NCBI GenBank assembly: GCA_015680685.1
Contig: MNCI01002233.1
Span: forward strand, 62,001-126,000
Length of the DNA stretch: 64,000 nucleotides
Direction: 5' to 3'
Origin: Gnetum montanum
Taxonomy: Eukaryota > Streptophyta > Gnetopsida > Gnetales > Gnetaceae
Made by a program: the position numbers and the translations under genes. This document shows positions 22,700-35,230 of this stretch, piece by piece. The stretch's first letter is position 1. Each line of letters begins with the position of its first letter. Under the pieces are notes generated by a model. That model saw only the letters and a list, made by a program, of their open reading frames with translations, had not been told where the DNA came from and did no database searches.

Positions 22700-23640
22700 A
22701 CCACTACAAAACATCCATCAACCATTTGACTAAGAGAGAATTACAATCTAGATACAAGCAAGATGCCCAAGTATCAGACATTGAAACATGAGTTAAGAAT
22801 CTTAGGTAAGATGGAGGAGGTTAAAGTTTCTAAATTTAAAAATTCATATCTTAATGAAAAAGACTTCCTCATAACAATGGAATAAGATAAACTCTCCTTG
22901 AAATGAAAGAGCACATCATGAAACTTATATGACCTATTCATGATCTCTCCTCCTCACATAGAAGTACTAGTTAAGTTGTTCGCTTCTATTTTTATGAGTG
23001 AAGATATGTTTGCTAATGAGAAACCCATTCAATCAATCATGTGTCACCTTTACTTATGGAAGACAAGCATAAAACTACACTTACATTTCATGAGAGTGAG
23101 GTTAATACCAACTCCCACAATGGAGAAGTATAATGTGCTCCTCTCTTCATTACCATATGCATTGGTAAGTATAAGGTTCATCTTCTCCATGTAGATGATG
23201 AAGTAATAATAAATGTTATTTCATTTACCATTGTTGAGCAATTAGGTATGGCTGAAAATATTCAACCCACCTCCATACTAAAATATTTTAACTAATCTAG
23301 GATAGTAGTGTGAGGTTTTCTTTCATTAGAATTTGTAGATGGGAAATAATTTCCAACATCTACCAACTTCTTAGTAGTCAAAGAGATACCTAGTTTTAAC
23401 ATGATTCTAGGAAGATGGTGGTTAGCAAAGCTATGAGCAGTTTCACCTCCCATACACCAAGAAATTCACTTCCCTTACACCAAGAAATTCACTTCCCTTA
23501 TGAGGATGAAGAAATTGTGATTTGCAAATACAACATGTTTAATCCATATGTTAACAATGTTGACATTGAGCAAGGTTTATAAGTAGAGTGTTACGATAAA
23601 ACTCTTGACATCAATAATAAACTCAACATTTAGAATGGGA
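22700..23640 (+). pseudogene. A4 gag C-terminus and aspartic protease
   Basis: The plus strand reads PPHIEVLVKLFASIFMSEDM...QSIM (22,950-23,045), homologous to PHNEALIRMLTAVPVDENM...HSIM of A3. The protease follows: the active-site region LHVDDEVIINVISF (normally D-S/N-G; here DDE), then FNMILGRWWLAKL and IHQEIHFPY, matching FNLILERSWLAQL and IHQEIHLPY in A3. Frameshifts and stops are present. A perfect 23-bp tandem duplication (23,454-23,499; acaccaagaaattcacttcc plus ctt) lies in the protease tail. RT, RNase H and integrase are absent downstream, where the repeat array begins within about 300 bp. Confidence 0.7.
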
Positions 23641-23924
23641 CCAATAACAACAATGCTAACATTGCCAACTCTACAACATTAGATAAAATACAAGAAAAAA
23701 TGCCACTTTCCATGCTAAACAAGAATAATGGTGAACATAGGATCATGAAAAAGGGGCTTCTCGATCTATTAAAGAACAAGGAACAAATTCACAATTATCA
23801 TCTAACCCATTTCTAAATGAACAATCATCTATGTGCTATTTTAGTCTTATATCACATTTTGACATTTATTTTGTCCATGTATTTATTTTTTTAAATTTAT
23901 CTTACACCTACTAAAAAGTATAGC

Positions 23925-24135
23925 CATGGCCTACCAAGGCCTAACACTAGAGACATTGGCTTTCCAAGGTCTAAAATTTGTAATACACTAGCCTACTAAG
24001 GTCTAAAACTAGTAACAAACTAGCTTGCAATGACCTAAAACTTGTAACACCAGCCTACCAAGGCCTAAAATTTGTAATAAACTAGCTTTTCATGACCTAA
24101 AACTAGTAACAAACTAGGCTACTAGGGCCTAAATA
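23925..24135 (+). repeat. A4 CTAAAACTAGC-type array, 7 units
   Basis: Seven units of about 30 bp with cores such as CTACCAAGGCCTAACACTAG, CTACTAAGGTCTAAAACTAG and CTTTTCATGACCTAAAACTA. The spacer text alternates between acaaactagc and acaccagc. The array lies between the protease remnant and the 3' LTR. Confidence 0.82.
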
Positions 24136-25430
24136 CTAATTAGTAAACAAAGGAAAACCATAAATGATAACCTTCTAAGCCAAAATACTTAATATGCTGG
24201 GTTTTCCCAACCCAATGGTCTAAAACACTAATATTCAAGGCCAAAAATCTCAAAACTTTTGGCCACCAAGGAGGAAAAATCCAAAACCACTACCATTAAT
24301 GTAGGAAAACCAAAAAATTCTATGATTGTAGGTATGGGAATGTCAATAATTCTACTAATCATGTCATGAAAATACCAAAAATACTCTGATTTCGTACCCT
24401 AGACTACCCAAATGTTGCCATTCTTGGTTAAAAAACTTAAAAATACTGGCATGGCTACCTCCCAATAGTACCTTCTCTACCTCTTTCTTTGTCCAATGCT
24501 ATAAGAAATGTAAATAATCTCTCCTCCCCTTGTCCTATGCTATCACTACTAATTAAGAAATCTAGGAAACATTAAGTTTGGTAAAAAAGAATGCTAGACA
24601 CACCTATCAAAAATCACAAGCTTGATACATAAATTTTGTGGCCATGAAAATTCGATTGCGAACAATGAAAATTCTGCAAATTTGATTACCTTGTGACCCT
24701 TGAAAATGCTACTATCCAAACCTAAATAGTATAAAATTGATAAAAAATGCTTCTTTCTTAGTCTAGGAATGGAACACAGTGCCTTTCTCCTTGCATTAAA
24801 TGCCTAAAAATGTTAAGAATCTCCTATCTCCTTACCTTGAATGCCTAAAAAATACTAACAATATCTTTTTTTGCTACTCTACATTATCAATCCTTCCTTA
24901 AAAATTTCATGAAAAAACCAACTATAATTAAAGATGATGTGGAAAATCCCAAATTTTCTCCAAAAATGCTAGTCTACTAAGAATCCCTCTAAAATTGATT
25001 AACCATGTTGTAGAATGGTGAAAAAACACTACTAGTATGCCATATAAATACTGAGGATGGATTCCACCCAAAAATGCCAAGGCTAAACAAGTTGCACCAA
25101 TGAAATTAATAGCCTAATTAATGAAAAATGCTAGTAAGACTGAAATATGACGTTCACAAGCTACTAGGACCCCAAAAAATTTCACTAAACTAGGATCCAC
25201 CACTCACACACTATCAAACCTATCCAAACATGCTGACCGTAGAGAATACCGAGTCATCATGATCTAATTTGACATTAAAATATTTTTATTTTATGCATTT
25301 GTCATTTTAACCATTTTTCGATAGTTAATTTATCCATAATAGCTCACTGTCAATACTCATTATTCTTATTTTAGCATTACTTCATCATCATGAGTACTTG
25401 ACATGATTCGATAACTATAGAATCAAGTGT
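24136..25430 (+). other. A4 3' spacer, non-coding
   Basis: AT-rich sequence with no protein motif; in particular there are no RT, RNase H or integrase blocks on either strand. The last ~60 bp before the LTR (gacatgattcgataac...gaatcaagtg) match the A5 pre-LTR sequence. Confidence 0.55.
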
Positions 25431-26480
25431 AGAGAGAGAAGCATTGGTGAGGAACTTGCGATGATGTTCCATATTCTTTGTTGATGTCTTTCCAATCAAT
25501 CTTGTAGACATCAACAAAGAAGAGCCAATGAAACACCTCAAAGAAAAATTAGTTGTAAATAGTGAAGCTTTTTAATTTTGATTGTAATTTCTATCAAATT
25601 CGAGAGAAAAAATAAATGCCTCAATTTCCCTTTATAAAATCTATTTTGTAGCCCTCTTTTGCAAAACTCATAGAGCATTCTACCTTTTTACAATGTAACT
25701 CATCATATGGGATATGAAAACTGTTATGAATTATGCCAAAATAATGTAATTAAGCCTCATAACCCAAAAAACAATAACATTTCTAGTGTAATTACTAAAA
25801 AATAATGTAGATAGAAATGCTACAATTTTTGAGAATTATCAATGTTAAAAATGGTTTGTAGAATGCTCAAAAACTTTCCAAAGCCAAGCCAACATGAAAG
25901 CAACAAATGACAAACTATTTAAGCAAGAATTAACATCACTTTCAAGGTCTTTGGGATATTAAAACTCTACAAAAATGAGATTTTTTGAGCAGAAAGAGAT
26001 GTGAAAGACCATAGCCATTTCCCCAGCATTGATCATTGTGATTATTAAGAACCTATAGTAGCCTATAAATCAAGTGAACCAAATGTGTTTAGGACATCCT
26101 TAGAACATATCCTACCCAAACATGCACCAAGTTTCCACCAGTTATTTCCCAAAAATTTTTGGAACATGCATAGTTCCTTTCTAATCTATATTTTATTATC
26201 ATATATTTTTTTAATATTAATACAAGTTTGCAATTTTTCTTTCATATTTTTTTTTCACATTTTCTACATTATCTTTCAATTCATTTGTGGATCTAGCATT
26301 GGATCTGATTTTTTTCTGTTTTCACTCATTTCTATCATGGTAATAAATGTTTTAAGTCCTTAGATAATTTAAAATATCATCTAAGGTACCTCAAATCCTT
26401 TCAAGACCTGTGGATATTTAGGTGAAATTATTTTGCATAGAGATCTTTGGTTTCTAATGCTGAATTTTTTTGTTGTTACA
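25431..26480 (+). repeat. A4 3' LTR with polypurine tract
   Basis: The polypurine tract AGAGAGAGAA (25,431-25,440) precedes the LTR start TGGTGAGGAAC at 25,445. The LTR contains the best preserved stem-loop of the family (25,474-25,521), a TATA box GCCTATAAAT at 26,061, a tail with ctaaggtacctcaaatcctt shared with 21,170-21,190 of the 5' LTR, and the end TTGTTGTTACA at 26,480. Length is about 1.04 kb. Confidence 0.75.
25474..25521 (+). other. LTR start-proximal stem-loop (A4), perfect 16-bp stem
   Basis: TTCTTTGTTGATGTCT (25,474-25,489) is perfectly complementary to AGACATCAACAAAGAA (25,506-25,521), with a 16-nt loop. An outer partial pairing joins GATGTTCCAT with ATGAAACACC. Confidence 0.8.
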
Positions 26481-27260
26481 CCTACTTGATCATTTTCCTA
26501 TCTTTTTACACTCTAGTATTGTGGCCAACCAAATGACTAGTTACACACTACTAACTACACAAACCTATGCCACTATATCCTATCTTCACCCACGTGCCTT
26601 CTATCATGTCTATCATACCACTCTACCTGGCCTCATGCTGCCCACCTAGCCTTATAATCACTACATAAGAAACCCTTGTTTGTCATCCTCTGGTAACTTG
26701 CTACCACCCTAGCAATCTTTGGCCACCAGTTGGTAGCATGGGCATTGCTACAATAACCCTTATGTATGGTTACCACTACCATCAAAACCCTACCTTCTTG
26801 CACATTACAACTTCTCTAATAGTAGCACCACTTATTATTGAGTAAACTACCCCCAACACTATAGTAGTAGTTGTAGTAGCTACCTTTCCATCCTTTGACC
26901 ACTCTCCTATATGCTACCGCTTGCTGCTTGTCTTTGCACATTGTAATAATGTACATGTTTCTTTAGGAGATCTTTGGGGATTTGACATAAGGTATTTATA
27001 CCTAGGCATTCAAGGTCATATTAGTATGAAGTTGTGGAGCCAGTAAAGGTGAGTAATAGATGTTTGGTGAAGTAGGATAAAAAGAGGATTGATCATTCCT
27101 TCTAGTCGATGATAGGTCTAACTATGGAGGTAGTGCTAAATAACCTCTAAGGAATAGATGTCGAAGGAAGAGAATCCCAAGGAACACTTAGAGCATGGCC
27201 TAGATATACTATTCCATATCAATAAAACATTTTTTTTTCTTTTGCTATTTCATATCATCC
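26481..27260. other. Flank of A4, nothing recognised
   Basis: No coding motif, repeat unit or element boundary was seen here beyond short runs of cacc/ctacc-rich sequence at 26,570-26,940. Confidence 0.35.
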
Positions 27261-28622
27261 AAGGACTTGCATCTAATAGTTAAGACTCTAGTTTTAATGA
27301 TCACCAAAATTTCTTAGTCTTAAAATCAATTTTAGGACATGAAATATGTTCATTGCTATGTGAAGATGTTAAGGCATGCTAGAAGCTATATCCTTCAAAA
27401 TAATGTTAGGAAATTATCACCTAGGAAAATTTCAAAAGATTTGAAGCCAATCTATAATAGATCAAAATTTATATTTAAGTAAGTTTCTTATGTTTTGTCT
27501 CTAGGGTAAGTGATTTATCTAAAGATACATATCATATATTAGGTCATTGGCATCTCATATATTAAATTTATTATTATTTTTCTAATAAGATACCTATGGT
27601 CAAGGCTTTATAGGAAAGAAAAATATTTCTTAAATTTGATAATGCTTTATACAATAAATGGAATCATAGGTTTACTACATATTAGAATGGTACTTTACAA
27701 AATAGCTTGATGATTTCTTTGATACAAAATTCAAGGAGAACAATCTTTAAGTATTTCAGCTCTAATCTATTCCATCGAATATAAGGTCTCAAGTAATTTA
27801 AATAGAATATGCACTTATATGACACTAATTGGACAGATGTGTTTCAAGCATCTCAAGGATAATTAAAGAAGGAATAAGCTTCTAAGCTAAATTAAAGAAG
27901 GAATTGTAGCAAGAGATTATCTTATTTGAATCTTAAACCTTGGCCAAGGCTTTTGATTTGGATATTAAATCTAAGAAGAAATTTCATGGCTTCAACAAAT
28001 ATTTCAAGAATTCTAAAGCTAAAGACTATAAGATTTCTAAAGAAGATAAAGAAGAAAAGTAGAAGAGTAATGTTAAAGAAGATTCACATGAGAATTTGGA
28101 GTAGAGTAATGAAGGATAAGAGTCCAAGAAAGATAATTACATGAAGAAAAGAGGTTAAAAAATCATAATAGTTTCAAACTAAGATTCTTCAATCGTGAAA
28201 ATTTAGACTTAAGTAATGGGAGTGCAAGAAATCTATGTCTTCTAAGGACAACTTTAAACTTTAATGAAAGAATGGTATTCAAATATAGGTAGTCCTAATT
28301 TCACTTTGAATTAAGATGTTATAGAAATTAATTCATTTATGGAAAATGTTAATTTTGATGAAGATTCTTTAACAAGAATGCTCCTAAAAACTAGGGATAG
28401 GTGTCTTTCTAGGAAAAATGATTTCATGTCTTAATATATGGGGATGCATAAGATAATGTTATTTCTTCTAAGGCTATTAATATATTTTGATTATATCAAT
28501 TTTCTTAGCCTAAGCCTTATAGAGTGTATTAGCTCTCTAGAAATTATTTTTAAGAGATAAAGGAAAGATGTATGTTATCTTTTAAGATTAATTATTTTGA
28601 AGATCAAGTGCAATATGACATT
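27261..28622 (+). pseudogene. Family C gypsy gag and first part of protease, split by B1
   Basis: The stretch at 27,930-28,060 reads FDLDIKSKKKFHGFNKYFKNS, a lysine-rich gag-like region. The last 60 bp (28,562-28,622) read CMLSFKINYFEDQVQYDI, which fits the middle of the retropepsin-type domain of chromovirus-like plant gypsy elements (pattern VSFSIG-Y-DEV-CDV). The reading stops exactly at the B1 LTR and resumes on its far side as IIPIHSNNVILDNLW (38,497 onward). Numerous stops and frameshifts are present. The gag part is weakly supported; the protease join is the stronger evidence. Confidence 0.55.
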
Positions 28623-29501
28623 TGATGAGTGGCGAGGTACCCCCACATCCAACCATATGAATCACAAGCATTCACATGCAATCCAATCAAATTCTATAGA
28701 CCTTAAATTCCTAAGTACATTGGTTCCATGATGTGGAAACTAATTTTGATAATCATTGTCTTTTCAACTACACTTCTGGGGCTTAATTGTATGGTTAAGT
28801 GTAATTGAGGCACATGATTTTTTATTATTTTTTATTTTATTTTTCTATGATTAAGAATAGGTTGAAACTCAATTTATAATTAATTTAACTAATCTAATTG
28901 CTAATCAATAACTAACTATCCTAACATAAGTATTCAATCCCACTTTCTGTGCACATCCTAAACATGTATAATGCTATTGGATTATCAAATGTTAAAGCAT
29001 TACTAGGATTACCAAGAGTCATTCCCATGCTCGAAGCGATTGTACATATGTGCTTAATTAACTTCTATTTAATCAAACTAGCTTACTTAGCTTAATTACT
29101 TAGGATCATTAAAGGAAAATGCATAAACATTAAATGCATTAATAAAATATTTAAGCTAGCCAAGGTGCTACAAGGTTTGATTAGAAAGATTATCTTTATT
29201 TTTTCATACACTACTATGCTCAGGTATAATAGTGCTTGAATAAAGATCCATACACTTAATGACTCTATTGCAAGAACTTTGGAAAATCTTTTAACTTTGG
29301 AGAAAACAAGCTGCAAGATCTTTTCTATGCTATGACAAAAACTATATCAAAACCATGTGTCCAAGTGATATATTTATAGCCTAGCACATTCCCTATGATA
29401 TTGGATATTTGACATCACATCTTGGGGTCTGATATTACATACTTGATATCAAGGCTTCAATATTGTGTATCCAATATTAGATCCAAGAAAAATACTATTC
29501 A
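28623..29501 (-). repeat. B1 3' LTR (Family B, Athila-like)
   Basis: The minus-strand element reads from 29,501 (TGAATAGTATT) to 28,623 (CGCCACTCATCA). It matches 37,630-38,490 along its length in the same orientation. In sense direction it has a TATA box (GCTATAAATATAT, about 29,380) and ATATTGG/CCAATAT words in U3. Length is 879 bp. Confidence 0.88.
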
Positions 29502-29516
29502 TCGTACCCCCACAAC
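29502..29516 (-). other. B1 polypurine tract
   Basis: On the minus strand TTGTGGGGGTACGA directly precedes the 3' LTR start TGAATAG. Its place and G/A content fit a plus-strand primer. Confidence 0.6.
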
Positions 29517-31540
29517 TAAATGAAAAATCATCCTCAAATGAACAAAAGGAAGAACAAGTTCCTTACAAAATATTTGGAAGGTATGGGATTATTAATTGAT
29601 ATGAAAACTAACTTAGATGGAATAGATAGACTTTAAGTATCCAAGTGTATGGATTTACAATCTTTTACAAAATTGGGTGTTTATGATAATAGAATTGAGC
29701 ACCCTGGAAAAAAATTAACATCCAACTCCTCTAACAACTGAAGAGCCAGGGAGAAGATCCAATGATCATGAACGATCCTTGTCGCATGGTGTTGTTGTGT
29801 TAACCTTGGTGAAGACAGTCTCACTTCTAGTCCATACAATCATAACAAAATTGTGGATTAGTATGCAATTTGTAACATATAGCTTTGAAGTACCTTGTGT
29901 CGTCAATGATTACACTTGGCTAGGTTGTGATTATGGTGGATTGATTTCTTTAATAGTGTTAGCAGGAAGATTAAAAAATAGGGTAAATGGACAAGCGATT
30001 CATTAAATTCTAAAAAGTTCAAACGTGATGAAATGTTTAAAGAGGGTTTAAGAATTCACAATAATAAAAATAGGATTTCACTAAAAAACATTGTGAAGGT
30101 GCACACAATTGGATGCCATTGATGGAGCATGTAAAAAAAATTTGATTGTGAGAATGTCTAGGGATAAAGAACTTAAATAATCCAACAAAAAGATATGCAA
30201 GTGAGTCCTCCCCAAAGCAAGCACAAGCCCTTATTGCCCTTGCATAACTTCAAACAAAAGAGTCTGTGGGCCCCATGGATGATTAATGATCCCAGAAAGT
30301 TAAGTACAAAAACCCAGAAGAAACTAAATGATAATTTCAATAGATCAAACCAAGACATCAAATAAGAACACGAAACTAGTAGTGAGGTGAGACATGAAAA
30401 ACATAGATGGATGAAAGAGAGTGAAGTAGAGTTCCTAGTTAAGGTTAGATGAAATCCCTTGTGAATTTTGTGGTTAAATAACTTGATAAAATCTATCCTT
30501 AATCAAAACCAAATCCAACCACATTCAGTGACATCACATCATGATTCTAAGACCAATCCACATCCCTGAGACACAAGAGTGCTCTCAAAAAATAAACACC
30601 ATTCCTTATTAAAGAAGAAAAGAGAAGTAGAAAGTGAGGAAGAGACTTAGTTAGAGGGGACCTTCATGCATGGATAATATGTCTTTCTAGTCCCATAACC
30701 AATGCTTGTAGCCTATTTATTTTATCTAAGGGACATGCTTTGAATTTCCATAATTTTTTTTAATGATGGAAACCACACCATGCAAAGACTTTTTCAACTT
30801 CATGTTATTGGTTGACATGGAATAGTAAGAAATCCATGAAAACACACATGCATCCAAGTAAGTAGAAAGGCACAAAGAGCATTGAGTCCCTTTGAAGTTA
30901 CACCCTATTCAAATCTTTGAATCCTTTCAAAATCTAGAAACTACTAAGGTCATAAGCTTGTTAAAGTTTTATTAATGAAAAAGAAACCACACATTTCCAA
31001 AACAAGGAAAACCATAGATTTTGTTGATGGGTGGATGATGTGGACTCACTACCTATTTTATGAAAAAGAAACCATGTCCTAGTTATATATAACAAAATTC
31101 AAAGCTAGAATCCAAACACAAATAATCAAACAACCAAATAGCACATGCCCACATCAATCAAACCACATTGTACCTAGTTGGAAATAAGGAATGTTATAAT
31201 TAAAACATAATAAGAAAATCACATCAAAATAAAGAAAAATATATAAGAAAATGTAAAATATTTAAGAAAAATAAAATGTATCAATGATGTTGAAAAACAT
31301 ATATTTTTAAAAATTAATGATGTAAAAACAAAAAGATATAAGATAAAGAATGTGTAAAACAAAAAATTTGTAAAAATAACAAGGTGGAAAACAAAAATAT
31401 ATAAAATGGAAAGATGAAAAACTAAGGAGCTACTTATATAGTTAGCATGGATTGCCATCTCCCCCATGACTAAGTTGAAAGGAGGAGATCCAAAAGATTG
31501 AGCATGGTTGTCCATCCAATAAGATGTTTGTTGCATTGAC
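29517..31540 (-). other. B1 3' non-coding region, no envelope-like frame seen
   Basis: About 2 kb lies between integrase and the 3' LTR. Athila-group elements can carry an extra open frame here. In this copy the minus strand has only short, stop-ridden frames rich in F/I/L (for example 31,219-31,554 and 30,173-30,361), which follow from AT-rich composition. I see no domain. Confidence 0.5.
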
Positions 31541-32860
31541 TTACTTAAGCTCATGGAAAGGTTTAACTTGTTGTATGTTGACCAGGTATTTCTTTTCTAG
31601 GCTCTCAAGTTTGTAGATCATCATGGCCCCATAAGAAAAATTTTCATAAATTATATAAGGTCCTTCTTACAATGTTTGAAACTTAGTTCATTGAGGTACA
31701 TGTGTGGGGTTATAGTAGAGAACCTTATCTCCTAGTTGAAATTTGAATTTCTTAATTTTAAGTTCATGGTGCTTTTTATTGAATGTCTTGTGCAACTTGT
31801 TAGAATGATAGGACCACCAATCAGTTTTTGTCTAGCAAGTTGCGATTCATTATTTTTTCTTTTTGTGCTAGACTTAAGTCAAGGTTAAGGTCATAGGCTG
31901 TTGAAAGTGTAAGCAACTCAAATTGAATAGGAAGTGTTGGGAATTTTTTGTACACCAACTCGTAGGGAGAATAACCTATAAGAAATTTCCATCTTGAGTA
32001 GTAGGCCCAAAGGGCATTGTTGAGCTTTGTGGTCTAGTCTTTCTTATATTTATTGATAGTTCTAGTTAGGATCTTTGTGATTTCCATATTGGTAACCTTA
32101 GCTTCACCATTGGCTTAGGGATGGTAAGGTGTTGTTAGTTTATGTTCAAACCTTAAGTGTTACATGAGTTTCCAAAAGGTAGTACCTATAAAGTGGGTTC
32201 CATTGTTAGAAATTAATGCACATGACACGCCAAACCTATTTACAACATTCTATTGTACAAACTAAGTAGCAGTAGAAGATGTATAGTTGGTGAGGGCTAT
32301 TATTTCTACCCATTTCATACAATAGTCAACAGTGACTATGATGTACACTTTTCCATTTGACATGGGCATGATGGGATCCATGAAATCAATGCCCTAGATG
32401 TCAAAGGATTCTAGTGGTTGAATCCACTACCAAGATCCCTCCATTCAAGTAGTCATTCCACTATCTCATTGGTAGTGTTCACAAGAGTGGAAAAATTGAT
32501 GAGCATCTTTGAAAATTATTGGCCAATAGTACCCTGCCATTAGGATTTTAATGGTTGTGCATCTCCTAGGATAGTGGCCATCATAAGGACTCTCATGAGC
32601 ATCTTAGAGAATGCACAGTTGATTAGCATCAAGGACACACCAACAAATGCACACCTTGTAGAGGTATCTGTTGATCTCCATGAAGCATTTTACATGGTGA
32701 AGAAACTATTATTTCTTCCACTGGTCCAATCCTTGTGGCATCTCTTAAGTGAGAAGATAAGTAAGAATGCCATCATACCATTTAGGCTCAATGGGAAATT
32801 ATTCAATTATAGTCCCAGCAAAAAGGAGCTCATTAGAAAATAAATTAGATAGTGGACTTT
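31541..32860 (-). pseudogene. B1 integrase
   Basis: On the minus strand the zinc finger reads HQFFHSCEHYQ (about 32,500). The core reads IQPLESFDI*GIDFMDPI (catalytic Asp), then GVSCALISNNGTHFIG, where the Asp of DNG is Asn, and TPYHP*ANGEAKVTNMEI, where the catalytic Glu is Lys. The C-terminal module reads FQLGDKVLYYNP...EGPYIIYENFSYGAMMI and ends QVKPFHELK*. Two of three catalytic acids are lost, and there are stops at several W or Q positions. Downstream is the long non-coding stretch before the LTR. Confidence 0.82.
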
Positions 32861-34565
32861 CCTTCTATTTATTGTCCCATTGTAACTGCAAAAAGTGGTC
32901 AGTGATCACATTTTCCATTTATTTTTGATCTACCATTGTACGATTAAGCTCCTATAAGATCACCAACCATTGTATGACATTAGGGCTTACCATTGGCTTG
33001 TTTATGAGGAAGAAACTGGCACTATGATCTATGTGCACAAACACTTTGTATTTAAGAACATAATGCCTGGATTTTTTAGCATAAACACCACTACCATAAA
33101 TTCTTTTTCTATGGTGGTGTAATTCAATTGTGCAACCACAATGCTTCAACTTGTGTATTGGATGTAATATAGATGTTTCTTGCCATCCAACTGCATAAGC
33201 ATAACTCCCAAGGTGTAATTTGATGCATCTGTCATAACATAAAATGGTCTAGACTAGTCAAGTGCCTATATATTTGGAGTTTCTACAAGTTTTTTCTTTA
33301 GTTGTTGAAACATGTTTTCACCTTCCTTGGTCCAAAAAAATGGAGCATCTTTCTTTGTTAGCTTAACCAATAGTTTTGTGATCTTAGAGAAATTATCTAT
33401 GAATTGTCAATAGTAGCCAATGGAATGACCAAACATCTTTGATAGTTTCTAGTTGATAGGTTATTCCTTGGATAAACCTTATTTTTTTGGATCAACCTCA
33501 ATTCTTTTTTATGATATTCTGTGCTCCAATACATTACCCTCTTGGATCATTAGATGACTCTTTTACCAATTGAGTTGCAAGTTTGTTTCTACAAATCTTT
33601 TTAGTACTTACTCACGGTAGTCTAGAGCTTGCTCAAATGTAGCTCCATAGGTGGAGGAGTCATCCATAAAGACTTCTACCCCACTATAGATTTACTACTA
33701 AAAAATACTTAATACTAGGTGTTGGAATGTATCAGAAGCATTGCATAGACCAAAAGGCATCTTACGATATACAAATGTCCCCTAAGAACTCATGAATGTT
33801 GTTTTAGTCTAGTCCTTTGCTGTGATTTGGATTCGGTTATAGCCACTATAATCATCCAAAAAATTTTAGTAGTAATGTTTAGATGTGGTGTCTAATACCT
33901 GATTGCCAAATGATAATGCAAAATGATCCTTGAATGTGCCATATTCAATAGTTAAAAATCACTGCAAACCCATCACATGCCATCTTTCTTTGGCATACTC
34001 ATGAGTGGACTAACCCATTCACTATCCACAATGGGATAAATAAACCTCACCTTGAGGATTTGTTTGATTTCCTCCTTATGATCTGCTTTAATTTCAAGTT
34101 CAATTATCTTTATGTCTACCTCTTTGGTGTCATGGTTGGGTCAGTGTAGATATGATGTTGGCATATCCTAGGATCAATTCCTATGAGTTCAAGATATGAC
34201 CAAGAAAAGGCTGCTTACTATTTTTTAACCACATTCAACAACATCTATTTCTATTTTGGATTAAGATTTGCATTGATTATTACTAGCTTTCCATTTTTAA
34301 AAATACATATTCCATGCTGATAGGTGGATTTTTTAATTCAAGAGGCTCTTGCTTGAAATTTTTAAGAATTTCCAACTCTCCCCAATAGGTATCATCATTT
34401 GCATTATCAGAGAGCTGGTGATGAACTTGCTCTAGTTCATCCATGCCTATGACATACACACATGTTAGGCTCTTAGTAGGTTTCATGCAAAGTGTGTTGC
34501 TTTTGATATTAGTGGTCAGCCATTGGGTACCCTCTTGTCTTGTGGCTGCTACATACAAACACCTT
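32861..34565 (-). pseudogene. B1 reverse transcriptase and RNase H
   Basis: Minus-strand reading starts with the pre-RT segment DDTYWGELEILKNFKQEPLE (about 34,410) and continues through FSWSYLELIGIDPRICQHHIY (about 34,190). The polymerase box VEVFMDDSSTYGA (about 33,660) keeps both Asp residues. RNase H follows, with YKVFVHIDHSASFFLINKPM (about 33,035-32,980). The FMDD-S-x-YG box and the CQHHIY phrase are typical of the Athila group. Stops occur throughout, so the protein is dead. The neighbours are protease upstream and integrase downstream, the standard gypsy order. Confidence 0.83.
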
Positions 34566-34599
34566 TGAATATCTACTTCAGGTGCATACTACTTACATG

Positions 34600-35230
34600 T
34601 GGAAATGGATGCTCATTTCATAGACCAGAGTTTCTATATGCAATTGCACCCTGTATCACTGTACCTAATGCATGGAACTTGCTTCTTCTCAATCTTTCCA
34701 AAGGCATTTTCCTTAGATATTTTTAGGGAAAGATCTCTGATGCCCATTCTTGCATCAATAGTGCTTAGCCATTCCATTCCCATGATGATTGGGAAGTCCC
34801 CTTTGTAGTTCTACACCTTGGTTACTAGGAAATCAACAAAATAAGATCATCGATAGACAATGGTCACAATGTCATCTACCAGTCCTAATGGAAAAATGAT
34901 GGACTAGTCTACCAATTCTAATTTGATATTACTCTTTTGGAGAGGGAGTAGGTTCCATGCAATATACATCTTATGAGAAATCAAGTTGACAACAAAACCG
35001 AAATCAAGAAGAGCTTTACATGGTTCATTCCCAACAATTTGCAAATAAATAAGAGGACTCCTAGGATCAGCTAATTTCCTGGGAAGGTTTGCTAACCCAA
35101 ATCTAATCAAATACAACATGAGTGAGCATAACAATATGGATTCAGAGTGGGATTTAGTTTGAAGGAGACTCAAAGAAATTATATGCAAAGAGATATGGAG
35201 GAGCAAGGTTGTCAACTGCATGTGCATGTG
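34600..35230 (-). pseudogene. B1 aspartic protease
   Basis: A 107-codon open minus-strand stretch (34,904-35,227) includes NEPCKALLDFGFVVNLIS, where family members have VDLGAS-type active sites, so the catalytic loop D-x-G is kept but altered (DFG). KSNIKLELVD follows. The domain continues in the next frame as FPIIMGMEWLSTIDARMGI, corresponding to the second conserved ILGRPFLST block. It would mature the gag-pol polyprotein. Decayed but clear. Confidence 0.78.

Noticed and set aside
31219-31554. Possible envelope-like protein of the Athila group
   Set aside because: F/I/L-rich frame in AT-rich sequence directly after the integrase stop; no start context, signal or family motif that I can name.
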